Part shown: positions 17,683 to 26,928 of the stretch, one piece after another
How the letters are laid out: each line of letters starts with the position of its first letter
Numbering within the stretch: the first letter of the stretch is position 1
From: Geminicoccaceae bacterium
GTDB taxonomy: Bacteria > Pseudomonadota > Alphaproteobacteria > Geminicoccales > Geminicoccaceae
Length of the DNA: 64,000 bases
Assembly (NCBI GenBank): GCA_028285265.1
Contig: JANQPX010000032.1
Coordinates: forward strand, 310,001-374,000
Direction of reading: 5' to 3'
Made by a program: the position numbers and the translations under genes
The notes under the pieces: model-generated
What the model was told of the DNA's origin: nothing
The model's database searches: none
Seen by the model: the letters and a program-made list of their open reading frames with translations, nothing else

Positions 17683-18777
17683 TCAATTAGGACGAGCGTC
17701 CAGGGCGCGGCAGTCTTCAGCATGCCAGCCAATCGTCACGTCATCACCGGGGGTGATGTGGACATGGCCGGCCGCATTGGGAACTTTGACAATGAAGTCA
17801 TCATGGCCGCAAACGCGCACGCGGGTGCGCATATGGTCACCAAGATAGATCTGTTCCTCCACCTTGGCATCGAAGACGTTGGCGAAGCTGCCGTTTGTCG
17901 GATTGATCGTGACCCGTTCGGGGCGCAGGGAAAGCAGGGTGTTCTCATCGCCTTCGCGAACATTCACAGCCAAGGCTTCAACTTCACCGCCTTCCACTTC
18001 CACGCGACAGGTCTTGCCATTGAAGCCCTTAATCCGCCCGGCGATCTTATTGTTCTCACCGATGAATTGCGCGACGAAGGCGTTTTCTGGGCGTTCATAA
18101 AGATCTTCGGGCGGGGCGAGTTGCTGAATGATACCGTCGTTGAAAACCGCGATCCGGTTCGACATGGTCAGCGCTTCGCTCTGATCATGGGTAACGTAAA
18201 CCACTGTGACACCAAGGTTTTCATGGATGTGCTTGATCTCGTACTGCATCTGCTCCCTGAGCTGTTTGTCCAAGGCGCCCAAGGGTTCATCCATAAGAAC
18301 CAGCTTCGGCTCGAACACGAGCGCGCGCGCAACGGCAACCCGTTGCTGCTGGCCGCCTGAGAGCTGAGCAGGGCGTCGATGCCCAAATTGGCCTAGTTGC
18401 ACCATATCGAGCGCGCGCTTCACGCGTCGCTCGACCTCGGCTCGCTCCATACCGCGCACTTCCAACGGGAAGGCCAGATTTTCATTGATCGTCATGTGGG
18501 GAAAGAGCGCGTAGTTTTGGAACACCATCCCGATATTGCGCTTGTGAGGCGGCACATTGTTGATCGGCTGGCTATCCAGAATGATTTCGCCATGGGTCGC
18601 GATTTCAAATCCAGCCAGCATCATAAGACATGTCGTTTTGCCGGAACCGCTGGGTCCCAACATGGTCAGGAATTCGCCTTCGGCTACGTCTAGGTTCAGA
18701 TTTTTGACGACCAATGTCTCGCCGTCATAGCTTTTCTGCACATTGACGAAGCGCACATATGCCTCGTTTTCAGTCAC
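17683..18777 (-). CDS. ABC transporter ATP-binding protein, PotA type
   Basis: A 364-residue ATPase. Walker A is GPSGSGKTT, the Q-loop FQNYALFPHM, the signature LSGGQQQRVAVARAL, Walker B LVLMDEPLGALD and the switch His is in THDQSEAL. A C-terminal TOBE domain begins at about residue 275. The start is GTG with AAGGAGA upstream. It is the first gene of the complete four-gene Pot-type operon, unlike the sugar importer at 10452-13462, which lacks an ATPase. Confidence 0.9.
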   Translation of the reverse strand: MTENEAYVRFVNVQKSYDGETLVVKNLNLDVAEGEFLTMLGPSGSGKTTCLMMLAGFEIATHGEIILDSQPINNVPPHKRNIGMVFQNYALFPHMTINENLAFPLEVRGMERAEVERRVKRALDMVQLGQFGHRRPAQLSGGQQQRVAVARALVFEPKLVLMDEPLGALDKQLREQMQYEIKHIHENLGVTVVYVTHDQSEALTMSNRIAVFNDGIIQQLAPPEDLYERPENAFVAQFIGENNKIAGRIKGFNGKTCRVEVEGGEVEALAVNVREGDENTLLSLRPERVTINPTNGSFANVFDAKVEEQIYLGDHMRTRVRVCGHDDFIVKVPNAAGHVHITPGDDVTIGWHAEDCRALDARPN

Positions 18778-19417
18778 GCCGCTGGTTCTCCTTGCCCCTC
18801 AGGAGCTTAGTGCCAACTCGATGGATCGTGCATCCGCTGCCGTTATCTCTAACATTAGTGCAATTTCTCACAAAAAGACAAAGACCGTTTTTCCTAGATG
18901 GCCTCACCTCATCGGTCCAGGCGCCAAGCGTTCTCGTCAACTAGAGCAGATTCCATGCCAATCACGTATCATCCAGAGACGCAGATGAGTACGGCCGGAT
19001 GCAATTGAGTCGGCCAATGATTGATCCGTTTCGACAGTGATGGGAGCCCGATGATGCCCGAGCCGTGCTCAACGACCTGCGCTTGCATCAGCAAAAGCGT
19101 GCCATCGATCCTTCGCCCGACGGTCGCCAACAGCGACGTCCGTAGGGAGGTGGCTCCCACTGGACCATCGATAACGTTCGATCCGGCGAGCCGTCGTCGC
19201 GACCTCAGAACGATATCGACGACCGACCTGCATGCCGCTCTATTAGGGTAAATAGACGTAAAAGTCACACAAGACCAATGCCACAAATTCAATAAAAGTA
19301 ATCAAAGAAACAAAACTTAAATTAATGATCTGAAAATGTCGTTTAGCAATTTCTTCATTCTATTTGTGCTAATTTCCGAACCGCCTGGTTCCTGCTGATG
19401 TGCTGTCTGGAGTCCTC
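18778..19417. other. Noncoding stretch with AT-rich promoter-like end
   Basis: About 640 bases between the divergent Pot-type operon and the TPR gene. No convincing gene is present. Bases from about 19240 to 19380 are strikingly AT-rich for this window and probably include the promoter of the downstream gene. The Pot-operon promoter should lie near the left end. Confidence 0.5.
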
Positions 19418-19978
19418 ATGACTATTTCCAGCGATGTCGTTCCAACGCGCGCCCAAAGCGCTGAACGTCGTGCTCGTGTGGATGCCGATGTAGCCTGGGA
19501 ACGGGCTCAAGAGAAGGCTATTCGGTCATTAAGAGATGGGAACGCCGACGAAGCCAAGGCGAATTGGGCGAAGGCGCTAGAGATCGCAGAGCGTCATTTC
19601 GAACGCGGCGATCCCAGGCTTGCCACCAGCTTCACCAGTCACGGTTTTGTGCTGCTCCGTCGGGAGCAAATCCACAACGCCAACACCTATTTTCAAATGG
19701 CGATCGCCGCTTGGGAGGATGCCTGGCGCTGGATTCCCATGATGACACCGACGAGCGCGGCCGACGATGAGGAAGAGGACAAGCCTTACGACCAGACGAC
19801 ACAAGAGGCTTTTTATGCGCTGGTCAAGCAAGGTCAATCGATTACCGAAGCTATTATGAAGGACCATCAACTACCCGAAGCGGTGGGGGATGACTGGTTG
19901 GCCGTCAAGCCGAAAGCCATGAACGATATCCGACGCCTGTTTGCCGCAGTGTTCCTGATGCCCACGGCACCGAGATAA
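19418..19978 (+). CDS. Small tetratricopeptide-type protein
   Basis: About 186 residues, helical, with TPR-like pairs (AIRSLRDGNADEAKANWAKAL and RLATSFTSHGFVLLRREQIH are two helix pairs). These are followed by an acidic stretch (DDEEEDK) and a C-terminal helical segment. There is no signal peptide or membrane helix, so it is probably a cytosolic interaction protein. The ATG at 19418 has GGAG six bases upstream and is preferred to the GTG at 19400. It stands alone and I do not know its partner. Confidence 0.6.
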   Translation: MTISSDVVPTRAQSAERRARVDADVAWERAQEKAIRSLRDGNADEAKANWAKALEIAERHFERGDPRLATSFTSHGFVLLRREQIHNANTYFQMAIAAWEDAWRWIPMMTPTSAADDEEEDKPYDQTTQEAFYALVKQGQSITEAIMKDHQLPEAVGDDWLAVKPKAMNDIRRLFAAVFLMPTAPR

Positions 19979-20092
19979 GACCCTGACGCCGCCATCTGTA
20001 ACATCAGGCTTCGCTAAGGCCGGATTGCCTTACATGATCGACGATGGCGCCGCCATCTTCCTTGCAGCAACACATCCCGACGCGCGTCGATC

Positions 20093-20419
20093 ATGAACGC
20101 GGTCTCGTTAATGCCACCGGTTGACTATTGCCCGTCCTGCGAAGGGCGAAAGGCGGAAGATCTTGCGGTGCAAATCGGCGAGGGACGGGCCCAACAGATC
20201 GAGCAGCAAGCAACGCTCGACACGTCCGCCGACCGTCAAAACACCTTCGTTCAAGCCTCAGATCCTGGCAGCACGCAGCCGGTTAGCGGTGCATCACACG
20301 CGCTCCTCGCACCCGACCTTGTGGTCCAAGCAACTCTTGCTCAATCGTCGACAAGCGACACCGAGGGCGCAGCTGAGGCCCAGCGGCTCCGTGCTGCAGC
20401 GGCGTATGGCGCCGCCTGA
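20093..20419 (+). CDS. Hypothetical small protein
   Basis: A 108-residue open frame with ATG start and acceptable codon use, but an overlapping frame of similar length exists and no family motif is visible. It has one CPSC pair near the N-terminus and an Ala/Gln/Ser-rich remainder that looks disordered. It may not be a real gene. Confidence 0.3.
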   Translation: MNAVSLMPPVDYCPSCEGRKAEDLAVQIGEGRAQQIEQQATLDTSADRQNTFVQASDPGSTQPVSGASHALLAPDLVVQATLAQSSTSDTEGAAEAQRLRAAAAYGAA

Positions 20420-20461
20420 CCCCGTCGGATCGACATAGCCGCGGGTCTCTTGCGAACGTGT

Positions 20462-21100
20462 CTAAGATTTAGGGAATCGCGCGTCGAGTTCATCAACATC
20501 ATCTGGCGTAAGCGGCCGGATTGGTTTGTCTTGAAGCATCAAGAACAATTTTGCCGTCGCTTCCAGTTCCTCGATCGAACCTGCGGCACTGTCCAGGCTC
20601 TTGCCGGCCACAACAGGACCGTGATTGGCGAGCAGAACGGAGGCATGATGAGCGGCGAGTCGACGAACGGCTGTTGCGAGACGCTCGTCACCCGGCGGAA
20701 AGTAGGGAACGAGGGGCAGCTTGCCGACCCGCATGACGTAGTAGGCTGTGAGCGGAGGCATACAATTCTTGTCATCCAGGCCGTCCAGACAGGAAACGGC
20801 GACCGAATGGGTCGAGTGGAGGTGAACGACGGCTCGGTCGTGGGGGCGCATCTCATAGACACAGCGATGCAGGAACGCTTCTTTTGACGGCTTGTCCCCA
20901 CTGAGGTGGCACCCTTTGTCGTCGAGCTTGGCGATCCGGGCTGGATCAAGCTTGCCAAGCCGCGAATTGGTTGGTGTCAGGAGCCAACCATCATCGAGTT
21001 GAACACTGATGTTGCCGGTACTGCCATGGGAAAGACCCAATCGGGCCAGCATCTGGCCGAGTTCGACGATCTCTTCCCTGAGATCCGCTTCAGCGCCCAT
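20462..21100 (-). CDS. otnC: Class II aldolase/adducin family, 3-oxo-tetronate 4-phosphate decarboxylase-like
   Basis: A 212-residue class II aldolase fold. Metal-binding histidines are visible in VHLHSTHS and ANHGPVV, and the catalytic acid in KPSKEAF. Genes of this type beside a DUF1537 kinase encode OtnC, which decarboxylates 3-oxo-tetronate 4-phosphate to dihydroxyacetone phosphate. The stop of the kinase and this start are about 40 bases apart on the same strand, so the pair is an operon. Related class II aldolases acting on other acid sugars cannot be excluded by sequence alone. Confidence 0.78.
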   Translation of the reverse strand: MGAEADLREEIVELGQMLARLGLSHGSTGNISVQLDDGWLLTPTNSRLGKLDPARIAKLDDKGCHLSGDKPSKEAFLHRCVYEMRPHDRAVVHLHSTHSVAVSCLDGLDDKNCMPPLTAYYVMRVGKLPLVPYFPPGDERLATAVRRLAAHHASVLLANHGPVVAGKSLDSAAGSIEELEATAKLFLMLQDKPIRPLTPDDVDELDARFPKS

Positions 21101-21143
21101 ATCGTTCCATTTCCGTTTTGATCCGGTCTACGTTCTTGTCAAA

Positions 21144-22427
21144 CTAGCCGGCCTCAACCTCGAGATTGTCGAGACACTGAAACGCCTTGGTGAAAAAGTC
21201 GACACCGCCAAAATTTCCAGATTTGAGCGCGAGAGCAAGCGGCTGATCGCCCAGGCTGGCGGTCCATGGCACGCCTGGATCAATGGCTCGGCCGATATGG
21301 AGACCACGAATACCGAAAGCGCTGACGATGGCGCCGGATGTTTCACCGCCGGCCAGAACGAATCGATAAACACCGCGCTCGCGCAGACCAAGGGCAATTG
21401 ACGCGAGTGCGTCTTCGACCGTTGCCCCCGCATGTTCACGGCCAAACCGTTCCTGCACGCGAGCGACATCATCCGGAGAGGCCGATGCACTGATCAAGAT
21501 TGGCTCCTCACCGAGCATGGCGTCGGCAAACCGGAGAGCGCGGCCGATTTCATCTTCACCGCGACAAAGCGCGTAAACATCGATCTTGTGGGATGGGCCA
21601 GGAAACTCCTCGATTTGAGCGCGTGTGGCCGACGAGCAGCTGCCCGCCAGAATGACGGATAGGCCGTTAACCCGCGGCAGCTGATCGGCGCGTTGCGTCG
21701 CCGTGACAAGACCGGCAGCTCGGAAGTTGTCAGGCAGCCCCATAGCGATACCAGAACCGCCGGTGAGGAGCGGAAGATCGCTGGCAGCATGCCCAAGCGC
21801 GATCAGATGCTCGTCAGCAACCGCATCCGCGATCGCCTGCCTTGCGCCGGAGGCGCGAAGCTCGTCGATCGCATCACGGATGGCTTCCGGTCCCTGACTG
21901 ACCACATCAAAGGGCAAAAGCCCAACTTTACCCTCGCTTTGGTGGCCGAGCACAGCCACCAAATCGCTATCGGTCATCGGGGTTAACGGGTGGTGCCGCA
22001 TCGAGCTTTCGGAAAGGAGCCGGTCGCCCACAAAGAGATGCCCTTGGTAAACCGTCCGTCCGTTTTCAGGAAACGCCGGACAGGCGATCGTAAAATCTGC
22101 ACCGAGCGCTTGCAAAAGCGCCTCGGTCACGGGCCCAATATTGCCTTTGTCGGTGGAATCGAAGGTCGAACAATATTTGAAGAGGATCTGTTTTGCGCCT
22201 TCACCTTGAAGCCAGGAGAGCGCCTCAAGGGATTGATGGATGGCGTCCTCGGCGGGGATTGTTCGCGACTTCAATGCGACAACGATGGCGTCAGCTCCAC
22301 CGATGTCCACCGGTTCATCTGGGACCCCGATGAGCTGCACGGTACGCATGCCTGATTGGACAAGCATACTGGCAAGATCAGTCGCACCGGTAAAATCGTC
22401 CGCAATGCAGCCTAAGAGAATCGTCAT
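21144..22427 (-). CDS. otnK: Four-carbon acid sugar kinase (DUF1537), 3-oxo-tetronate kinase-like
   Basis: A 427-residue acid-sugar kinase. The N-terminal substrate domain begins IADDFTGATD, with KYCSTFDST further on. The C-terminal nucleotide domain has TGGSGIAMG, AGGETSGAIV and the terminal block IDPGVPWT. It is the full length of the family. It phosphorylates a 3-oxo-tetronate in D-erythronate, L-threonate or D-threonate catabolism. The ATG at 22427 with GGCGGAG upstream is preferred to 22529, which would overlap the divergent promoter. DenD-like and TRAP genes start divergently 128 bases away. Confidence 0.85.
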   Translation of the reverse strand: MTILLGCIADDFTGATDLASMLVQSGMRTVQLIGVPDEPVDIGGADAIVVALKSRTIPAEDAIHQSLEALSWLQGEGAKQILFKYCSTFDSTDKGNIGPVTEALLQALGADFTIACPAFPENGRTVYQGHLFVGDRLLSESSMRHHPLTPMTDSDLVAVLGHQSEGKVGLLPFDVVSQGPEAIRDAIDELRASGARQAIADAVADEHLIALGHAASDLPLLTGGSGIAMGLPDNFRAAGLVTATQRADQLPRVNGLSVILAGSCSSATRAQIEEFPGPSHKIDVYALCRGEDEIGRALRFADAMLGEEPILISASASPDDVARVQERFGREHAGATVEDALASIALGLRERGVYRFVLAGGETSGAIVSAFGIRGLHIGRAIDPGVPWTASLGDQPLALALKSGNFGGVDFFTKAFQCLDNLEVEAG

Positions 22428-22555
22428 CGGACTCCGCCGCCTTTTGAATTGGAGCGCTTGGTGATCCGGTTTTTCGATGCTTATATCGATGGACCTTCTT
22501 TTACAGCAATGTGCAGACCTTGCAATCAACGGAAAACACCTGACGGAGGCTATTC

Positions 22556-23542
22556 GTGCATATCGTGATCACCGGCGGCGCCGGATTTATCGGCAAGAAA
22601 CTGGCTGCGACACTGCTCGCATCCGATGGGATCGAGCTTCAAGGCATGCCAAAGCGCAGACTTGACCGTCTAACGTTATTCGATGTGGTCGAGGCAGATG
22701 GCCTGCCGGCAGACCAGAGGCTGCAGGTCCGCGCCGGCGACATCACAAATGCCGATCAGGTGCGGGCGTTGATCGACGATAATGTCGACGCAGTCTTTCA
22801 CCTAGCAGCCATCGTAAGTGCCAATGCTGAGGCGGATTTCGACCTGGGCGTCGCCGTCAATCTTGACGGGACACGCCATGTTCTCGAAGCCTGCCGACAT
22901 CTCGGCTCGTCGCCTCGTGTTATTTTCGCAAGCTCTGTTGCCGTCTATGGTGGCCATATGCCCAAAATGGGACATGACGACATGTGGTTGAACCCACAGA
23001 CATCCTATGGCGCCCAGAAAGCTGCGGGCGAACTCTTGGTGAATGACTATAGCCGGAAGGGCTTTGTCGATGGCCGCGCCCTTCGACTGCCAACGATTGT
23101 CGTGCGTCCCGGCAAGCCCAACAAGGCCGCCTCGACCTTCGCAAGCTCGATCATTCGGGAGCCCCTTGCGGGTGAACCGGCGATTTGCCCCGTCAGCAGA
23201 GACTCGGTCATGTACATCCTGTCGCCCAGGCGGGTTGTCGAAGCCTTCGTTCACGCGCTGACCCTTCCTGGCGATATCTTCGGCCCCGCACGCATGCTGA
23301 CGCTTCCCGGCATTTCTGTCTCGATCGGCGAGGTTGAAGCAGCGCTCGCTAGAGTTGCCGGCAGACATGTTGCGGATCGGATTGAGTGGAAGCCCGACGA
23401 TCATATTCAGCGCATTGTCTCAGGCTGGCTCCCGGCTTTTGATGCCGTGCGTGCAAAGAGTATGGGCTTTGCAGCGGACGAAACCATCGATGAGATTATT
23501 CACGCCCATATCGAGGACGAACTTGGCGGCGAGATCCGCTAG
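22556..23542 (+). CDS. denD: D-erythronate dehydrogenase-like SDR (DenD)
   Basis: A 328-residue NAD-dependent short-chain/extended SDR. The Rossmann motif TGGAGFIG is at residues 6-13, the catalytic Ser is in FASSVAVYGG and Tyr-Lys in SYGAQKAAG. The region after GDITNADQVRALI is typical of DenD, which oxidises D-erythronate at C2. The start is GTG with ACGGAGG upstream. In the known pathway the 2-oxo product is isomerised by OtnI to the 3-oxo form used by OtnK. No otnI is in this window. Confidence 0.8.
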   Translation: MHIVITGGAGFIGKKLAATLLASDGIELQGMPKRRLDRLTLFDVVEADGLPADQRLQVRAGDITNADQVRALIDDNVDAVFHLAAIVSANAEADFDLGVAVNLDGTRHVLEACRHLGSSPRVIFASSVAVYGGHMPKMGHDDMWLNPQTSYGAQKAAGELLVNDYSRKGFVDGRALRLPTIVVRPGKPNKAASTFASSIIREPLAGEPAICPVSRDSVMYILSPRRVVEAFVHALTLPGDIFGPARMLTLPGISVSIGEVEAALARVAGRHVADRIEWKPDDHIQRIVSGWLPAFDAVRAKSMGFAADETIDEIIHAHIEDELGGEIR

Positions 23543-23691
23543 CGAGCGCTGAGCCCGCGCCTATGCCCGGACGTACGATTTGCCGTCGGGATCAATGATT
23601 TCCACAATGTCGGCTGTGGACAGATCAGTTTTTTCGCGGCAATGCTGTTCATCAGAACCAAAGCTAAATGCAAAAAAGGGAGGTTTGTTCC

Positions 23692-24681
23692 ATGACGCTA
23701 CGGTCAATTCTTGCTACGTCGAGTGTTCTCGCCATTGTCGGCTTTACCGGCGCAACCAGCGCCGATGAGATCGAAATTCGGTTCGGGACCGTCAATGACC
23801 CAGGCGGTGTGCAATATGAGAGCGGCGCAGAGTGGGTACGGCAGGTCAATGATGCTGCCGCAGGCAAGGTCCAGGCCGATATCTACGGTTCATCCCAGCT
23901 GGGCAACGACAAGGAGATGTTGCAGAAGGTCAAGCTGGGAACGCAAGAAGTCGCCCAACCGTCCTCGATCATGTCAACGATTCAGGCCGAGTTCGGTGTC
24001 TTCGAAATGCCCTATATCATCAAGGACCGTGTTCATGCCGGCTGTGTGGCGCGAGAGGTGGTGATGCCGGACCTGGCGCCAAAGCTTGAGGAACAAGGCT
24101 ACAAACTCCTGGCTGTTTGGGAAAACGGCTTCCGCAACATCACCAATAATGTTCGTCCGATCAACACACCGTCCGATCTCGAAGACATCAAGCTCAGGAC
24201 GCCAAAGGGTGTCTGGCGGGTCAAAATGTTTGAAAGTTACGGCGCCAACCCGACACCGATGCCGTTCTCTGAGGTGTTCGTTGCGCTTCAAACTGGTGTC
24301 ATTGATGGCCAAGAAAATCCTTACGCTAACATCAATGCAGCCAAGTTTCAGGAAGTCCAAAAATATCTCTCTGAAACCAACCACGTTTACACGCCGTCCT
24401 TCCCAACGGCTTCATTGAAGCTGTTCAACAGTTGGCCGGCTGATGTCCAAGAAGCCGTGATGTCGACGGCAGCCAGTGTGCAAGATTGGACATACGAATA
24501 TGCGGCCAAGGTCGAAGGTGAACTTCGCGACTCACTTCAGGCTGGCGGCATGGAGTTCAACGTTGCTGACCGAGATGCCTTCGTCGAGGCTTCAAAACCG
24601 ATTTATGATCAGTTTGCCTCGGAAGTGGAAGGCGGAGCCGATCTGATCGATCGTGTTCTGGCGCTTGCCGACGGTTGCTAG
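23692..24681 (+). CDS. TRAP transporter substrate-binding protein, DctP family
   Basis: A 329-residue periplasmic protein with a signal peptide cleaved after TSADE-like sequence at about residue 23. The DctP signature includes IKLRTPKGVWR, whose Arg normally contacts the ligand carboxylate, and the VFVALQTGVIDGQENP block. A four-carbon acid sugar is a natural candidate ligand given the neighbours. No DctQ or DctM membrane subunits follow: the gene ends before a strong terminator and a convergent gene. The ATG at 23692 with GGGAGG upstream is preferred to 23668. Confidence 0.85.
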   Translation: MTLRSILATSSVLAIVGFTGATSADEIEIRFGTVNDPGGVQYESGAEWVRQVNDAAAGKVQADIYGSSQLGNDKEMLQKVKLGTQEVAQPSSIMSTIQAEFGVFEMPYIIKDRVHAGCVAREVVMPDLAPKLEEQGYKLLAVWENGFRNITNNVRPINTPSDLEDIKLRTPKGVWRVKMFESYGANPTPMPFSEVFVALQTGVIDGQENPYANINAAKFQEVQKYLSETNHVYTPSFPTASLKLFNSWPADVQEAVMSTAASVQDWTYEYAAKVEGELRDSLQAGGMEFNVADRDAFVEASKPIYDQFASEVEGGADLIDRVLALADGC

Positions 24682-24755
24682 GGAGAAGCTAGCTCATCAG
24701 CGCTGGCGAGACATGTCGGTGCTGATGGGGTTATGCCTGCGTGTTCATGAGATTG

Positions 24756-24780
24756 GGGCGGCCTTCGGGCCGCCCTTCTT
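24756..24780 (+). terminator. Rho-independent terminator of the DenD/TRAP transcript
   Basis: An eight-base-pair GC stem (GGGCGGCC / GGCCGCCC) closed by a TTCG tetraloop and followed by TTCTT, 75 bases downstream of the TRAP binding-protein stop. The cUUCGg loop makes it unusually stable. Confidence 0.85.
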
Positions 24781-25700
24781 CATCGAGGCGACGTCGAGGG
24801 CGCCGAGCGGCGTGCGGCCAACGCCTCTCGCCTAGCAATGTAGATGGCGGCGGCAAAGATGACCGCACCGCCTAACCAGGTTGTCAACTTCGGAATTTCG
24901 GCGAAGACAAAGTAGGCAATAAGAGCTGCGAACGGCAGTCGAAGGAATTCGAAAGGTGCCGCGGCCGAGGCATCGATCAAAGCGAGGGCGCGGGTCGCCG
25001 ACAGCCAGCTCAGGGTCCCGAGTGCGCCAATCGCAATTAACAATGCCCATTCCGCCATATCCGGCATGCGCCAATGCAGTAGGCAAAGGGGGAGTGAAAG
25101 AGCGGTCGCGAACAAAGCTTGATACCAAACGATCGCCCCCACACTAACCCGACCGGTCAGATGTTTGATCATCAATGACGTTGCTGCCCCCATGATCGTT
25201 CCAGCCAAAACGACCAAAGCATAGGCAGAGACGACGTCAGCCCCTGGCCGAAGCACGATCATGACGCCGATGAAGCCGATGAGCACAGCACTCCAACGAC
25301 GCGCTTTGACCACCTCGGCAAGGATGACTGCGGCACCAAGCGTAACGAATAGAGGTTTTGAAAAGGAGAGCGCGATCACATCGGCAAGGGGCAGATAGGC
25401 GATCGCCAGGAAATAGCACACCATGCCGGCGAGATGGCAAATGCTCATCAGCAGCAACCCGCCCGTCTGGCGCACTCTCAGCGTGGACGAGCCTGACTTG
25501 ATGAACCAGGGCAGCATCACGGCCAAGCCGAACAGGTTGCGAAAGAACACGATTTCGAACGTGTGGATATCCTCGGAGGCCGCACGGATCATTGCATTTT
25601 GCGTGGCGACGCAGAAGGCGCCGCCGATCATCAAGGCGCCCGCCTGAAACATGGGTGGTAGGTCGAAAAAAAAGCGCCAGAAATCGCGAAGAAAGGTCAT
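24780..25700 (-). CDS. DMT superfamily permease, EamA family
   Basis: About 306 residues with ten hydrophobic helices and the EamA duplication. The first half has AIAYLPLADVIALSFSKPLF and the second ALIDASAAAPFEFLRLPFAA. The ATG at 25700 starts shortly before the first helix. The longer frame to 25844 would run into the alcohol dehydrogenase gene on the other strand. Such proteins export metabolites or S-adenosylmethionine-like compounds. The substrate is unknown. Confidence 0.8.
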   Translation of the reverse strand: MTFLRDFWRFFFDLPPMFQAGALMIGGAFCVATQNAMIRAASEDIHTFEIVFFRNLFGLAVMLPWFIKSGSSTLRVRQTGGLLLMSICHLAGMVCYFLAIAYLPLADVIALSFSKPLFVTLGAAVILAEVVKARRWSAVLIGFIGVMIVLRPGADVVSAYALVVLAGTIMGAATSLMIKHLTGRVSVGAIVWYQALFATALSLPLCLLHWRMPDMAEWALLIAIGALGTLSWLSATRALALIDASAAAPFEFLRLPFAALIAYFVFAEIPKLTTWLGGAVIFAAAIYIARREALAARRSAPSTSPR

Positions 25701-25820
25701 GCCGCGACGATCAACGTTTTTTTGTTGAAGGCAAGGAAAATCATGCAGCCGGGAAATCCGGCTTGCCTGGCGACCCAGTCTCCGTTCATGCTGCGACAAG
25801 CTCTGGACGAGGGGATGGCC

Positions 25821-26873
25821 ATGAAAAGCTACCAGATCAAACAATGGGGCGGCCCTTTAGAACATGTCGACTTGCCAACGCCGACGCCGAAAGGCCGCGA
25901 GGTCCTGCTGAGGATCACCGCCGCTGGCATATGCCATTCAGACCTCCATATCCAAGACGGCTTTTTTGATCTTGGTCAGGGGGAACGTATCGATTTTGCA
26001 AAACTTGGCGCCCAGTTGCCTCTCACCCTAGGGCATGAAATCGCTGGCGTGGTCGAGGCCGTCGGGCCGGATGCCCATGGCGTCAATAAAGGCGATGCCT
26101 ATATCGCATTCCCTTGGATCGGGTGTCGACATTGCGCCATCTGCGAGCACGAACGCGAACAATGGTGCAATACCCCGAAGTTCCTGGGTGCACGGGTCAA
26201 TGGTGGCTATAGCGATCACGTCATTGTTCCCGACCCCGTCTATTTGGTACCGCATGAAGGTATCCCGGCCGACCTGGCCTGCACCTATGCTTGCGCTGGA
26301 CTGACCGCCTATAGCGCCATCGAAAAGGCGAAGGATCTCCGTGACAACGACGTTCTGCTACTGGTTGGTGCAGGAGGCGTCGGTCTGTCCGGACTCCATT
26401 TGGCGAAGGAAATGACACGAGCACAGATTCTGGTCGCCGACGTCGATCCAGCGAAACGGCAGCTCGCCGAGGCAGCGGGTGCGTTTGCCGTGATCGACAA
26501 TAGCCAAGACGACGCACTGTCCCAGGTCATGGACATCTCGAATGGCGGCGTGCGCGCGGCGATCGACTTCGTGGGTGCAGAGGCTTCGAGCCGATTTGGG
26601 CTTGCCAGCCTTCGAAAGGGCGGAACGTTGATCGTCGTCGGCCTTTATGGCGGCGCCCTGCCCGTGGCTCTTCCGCTGCTTCCGGGACGCTCGCTGACAA
26701 TCCAAGGCTCGTATGTCGGCACGCTTGATCAGATGAAAGCGTTGGTGAGTCTTGGCCAAACGGGCAAAATCCCCCCTATTCCCCTTGATCCGCGCCCCCT
26801 CGATGACGCACCCCGGTCCCTCCAGGACCTTCGAGATGGCAAGGTTTCAGGGCGTGTCGTCCTCCTGCCTTGA
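25821..26873 (+). CDS. Zinc-dependent alcohol dehydrogenase (MDR family)
   Basis: A 351-residue medium-chain dehydrogenase. Catalytic zinc ligands are in ICHSDLHIQ and LGHEIAG. The structural zinc cysteines are in GCRHCAICEHEREQWC. The NAD motif is GAGGVGLSG, with an acidic residue after the next strand (VADVD) favouring NAD. The terminal GRVVLLP is typical of the AdhP-like group. The ATG at 25821 has GAGGGG upstream. It lies alone between divergent and convergent genes. Its physiological alcohol is unknown. Confidence 0.85.
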   Translation: MKSYQIKQWGGPLEHVDLPTPTPKGREVLLRITAAGICHSDLHIQDGFFDLGQGERIDFAKLGAQLPLTLGHEIAGVVEAVGPDAHGVNKGDAYIAFPWIGCRHCAICEHEREQWCNTPKFLGARVNGGYSDHVIVPDPVYLVPHEGIPADLACTYACAGLTAYSAIEKAKDLRDNDVLLLVGAGGVGLSGLHLAKEMTRAQILVADVDPAKRQLAEAAGAFAVIDNSQDDALSQVMDISNGGVRAAIDFVGAEASSRFGLASLRKGGTLIVVGLYGGALPVALPLLPGRSLTIQGSYVGTLDQMKALVSLGQTGKIPPIPLDPRPLDDAPRSLQDLRDGKVSGRVVLLP

Positions 26874-26928
26874 GTGCTGAACACGAGCTTTGCCGCCGCG
26901 GTGATGCGGCAATACAGAGCGAAGATCT

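Noticed and set aside
17722..18360. A 212-codon plus-strand open frame
   Set aside because: Antisense to the PotA-type ATPase with all ATPase motifs on the minus strand.
18969..19292. A 107-codon minus-strand open frame in the intergenic region
   Set aside because: No ribosome-binding site, no family resemblance and a competing plus-strand frame of similar length.
22802..23404. A 200-codon minus-strand open frame
   Set aside because: Antisense to the DenD-like dehydrogenase.
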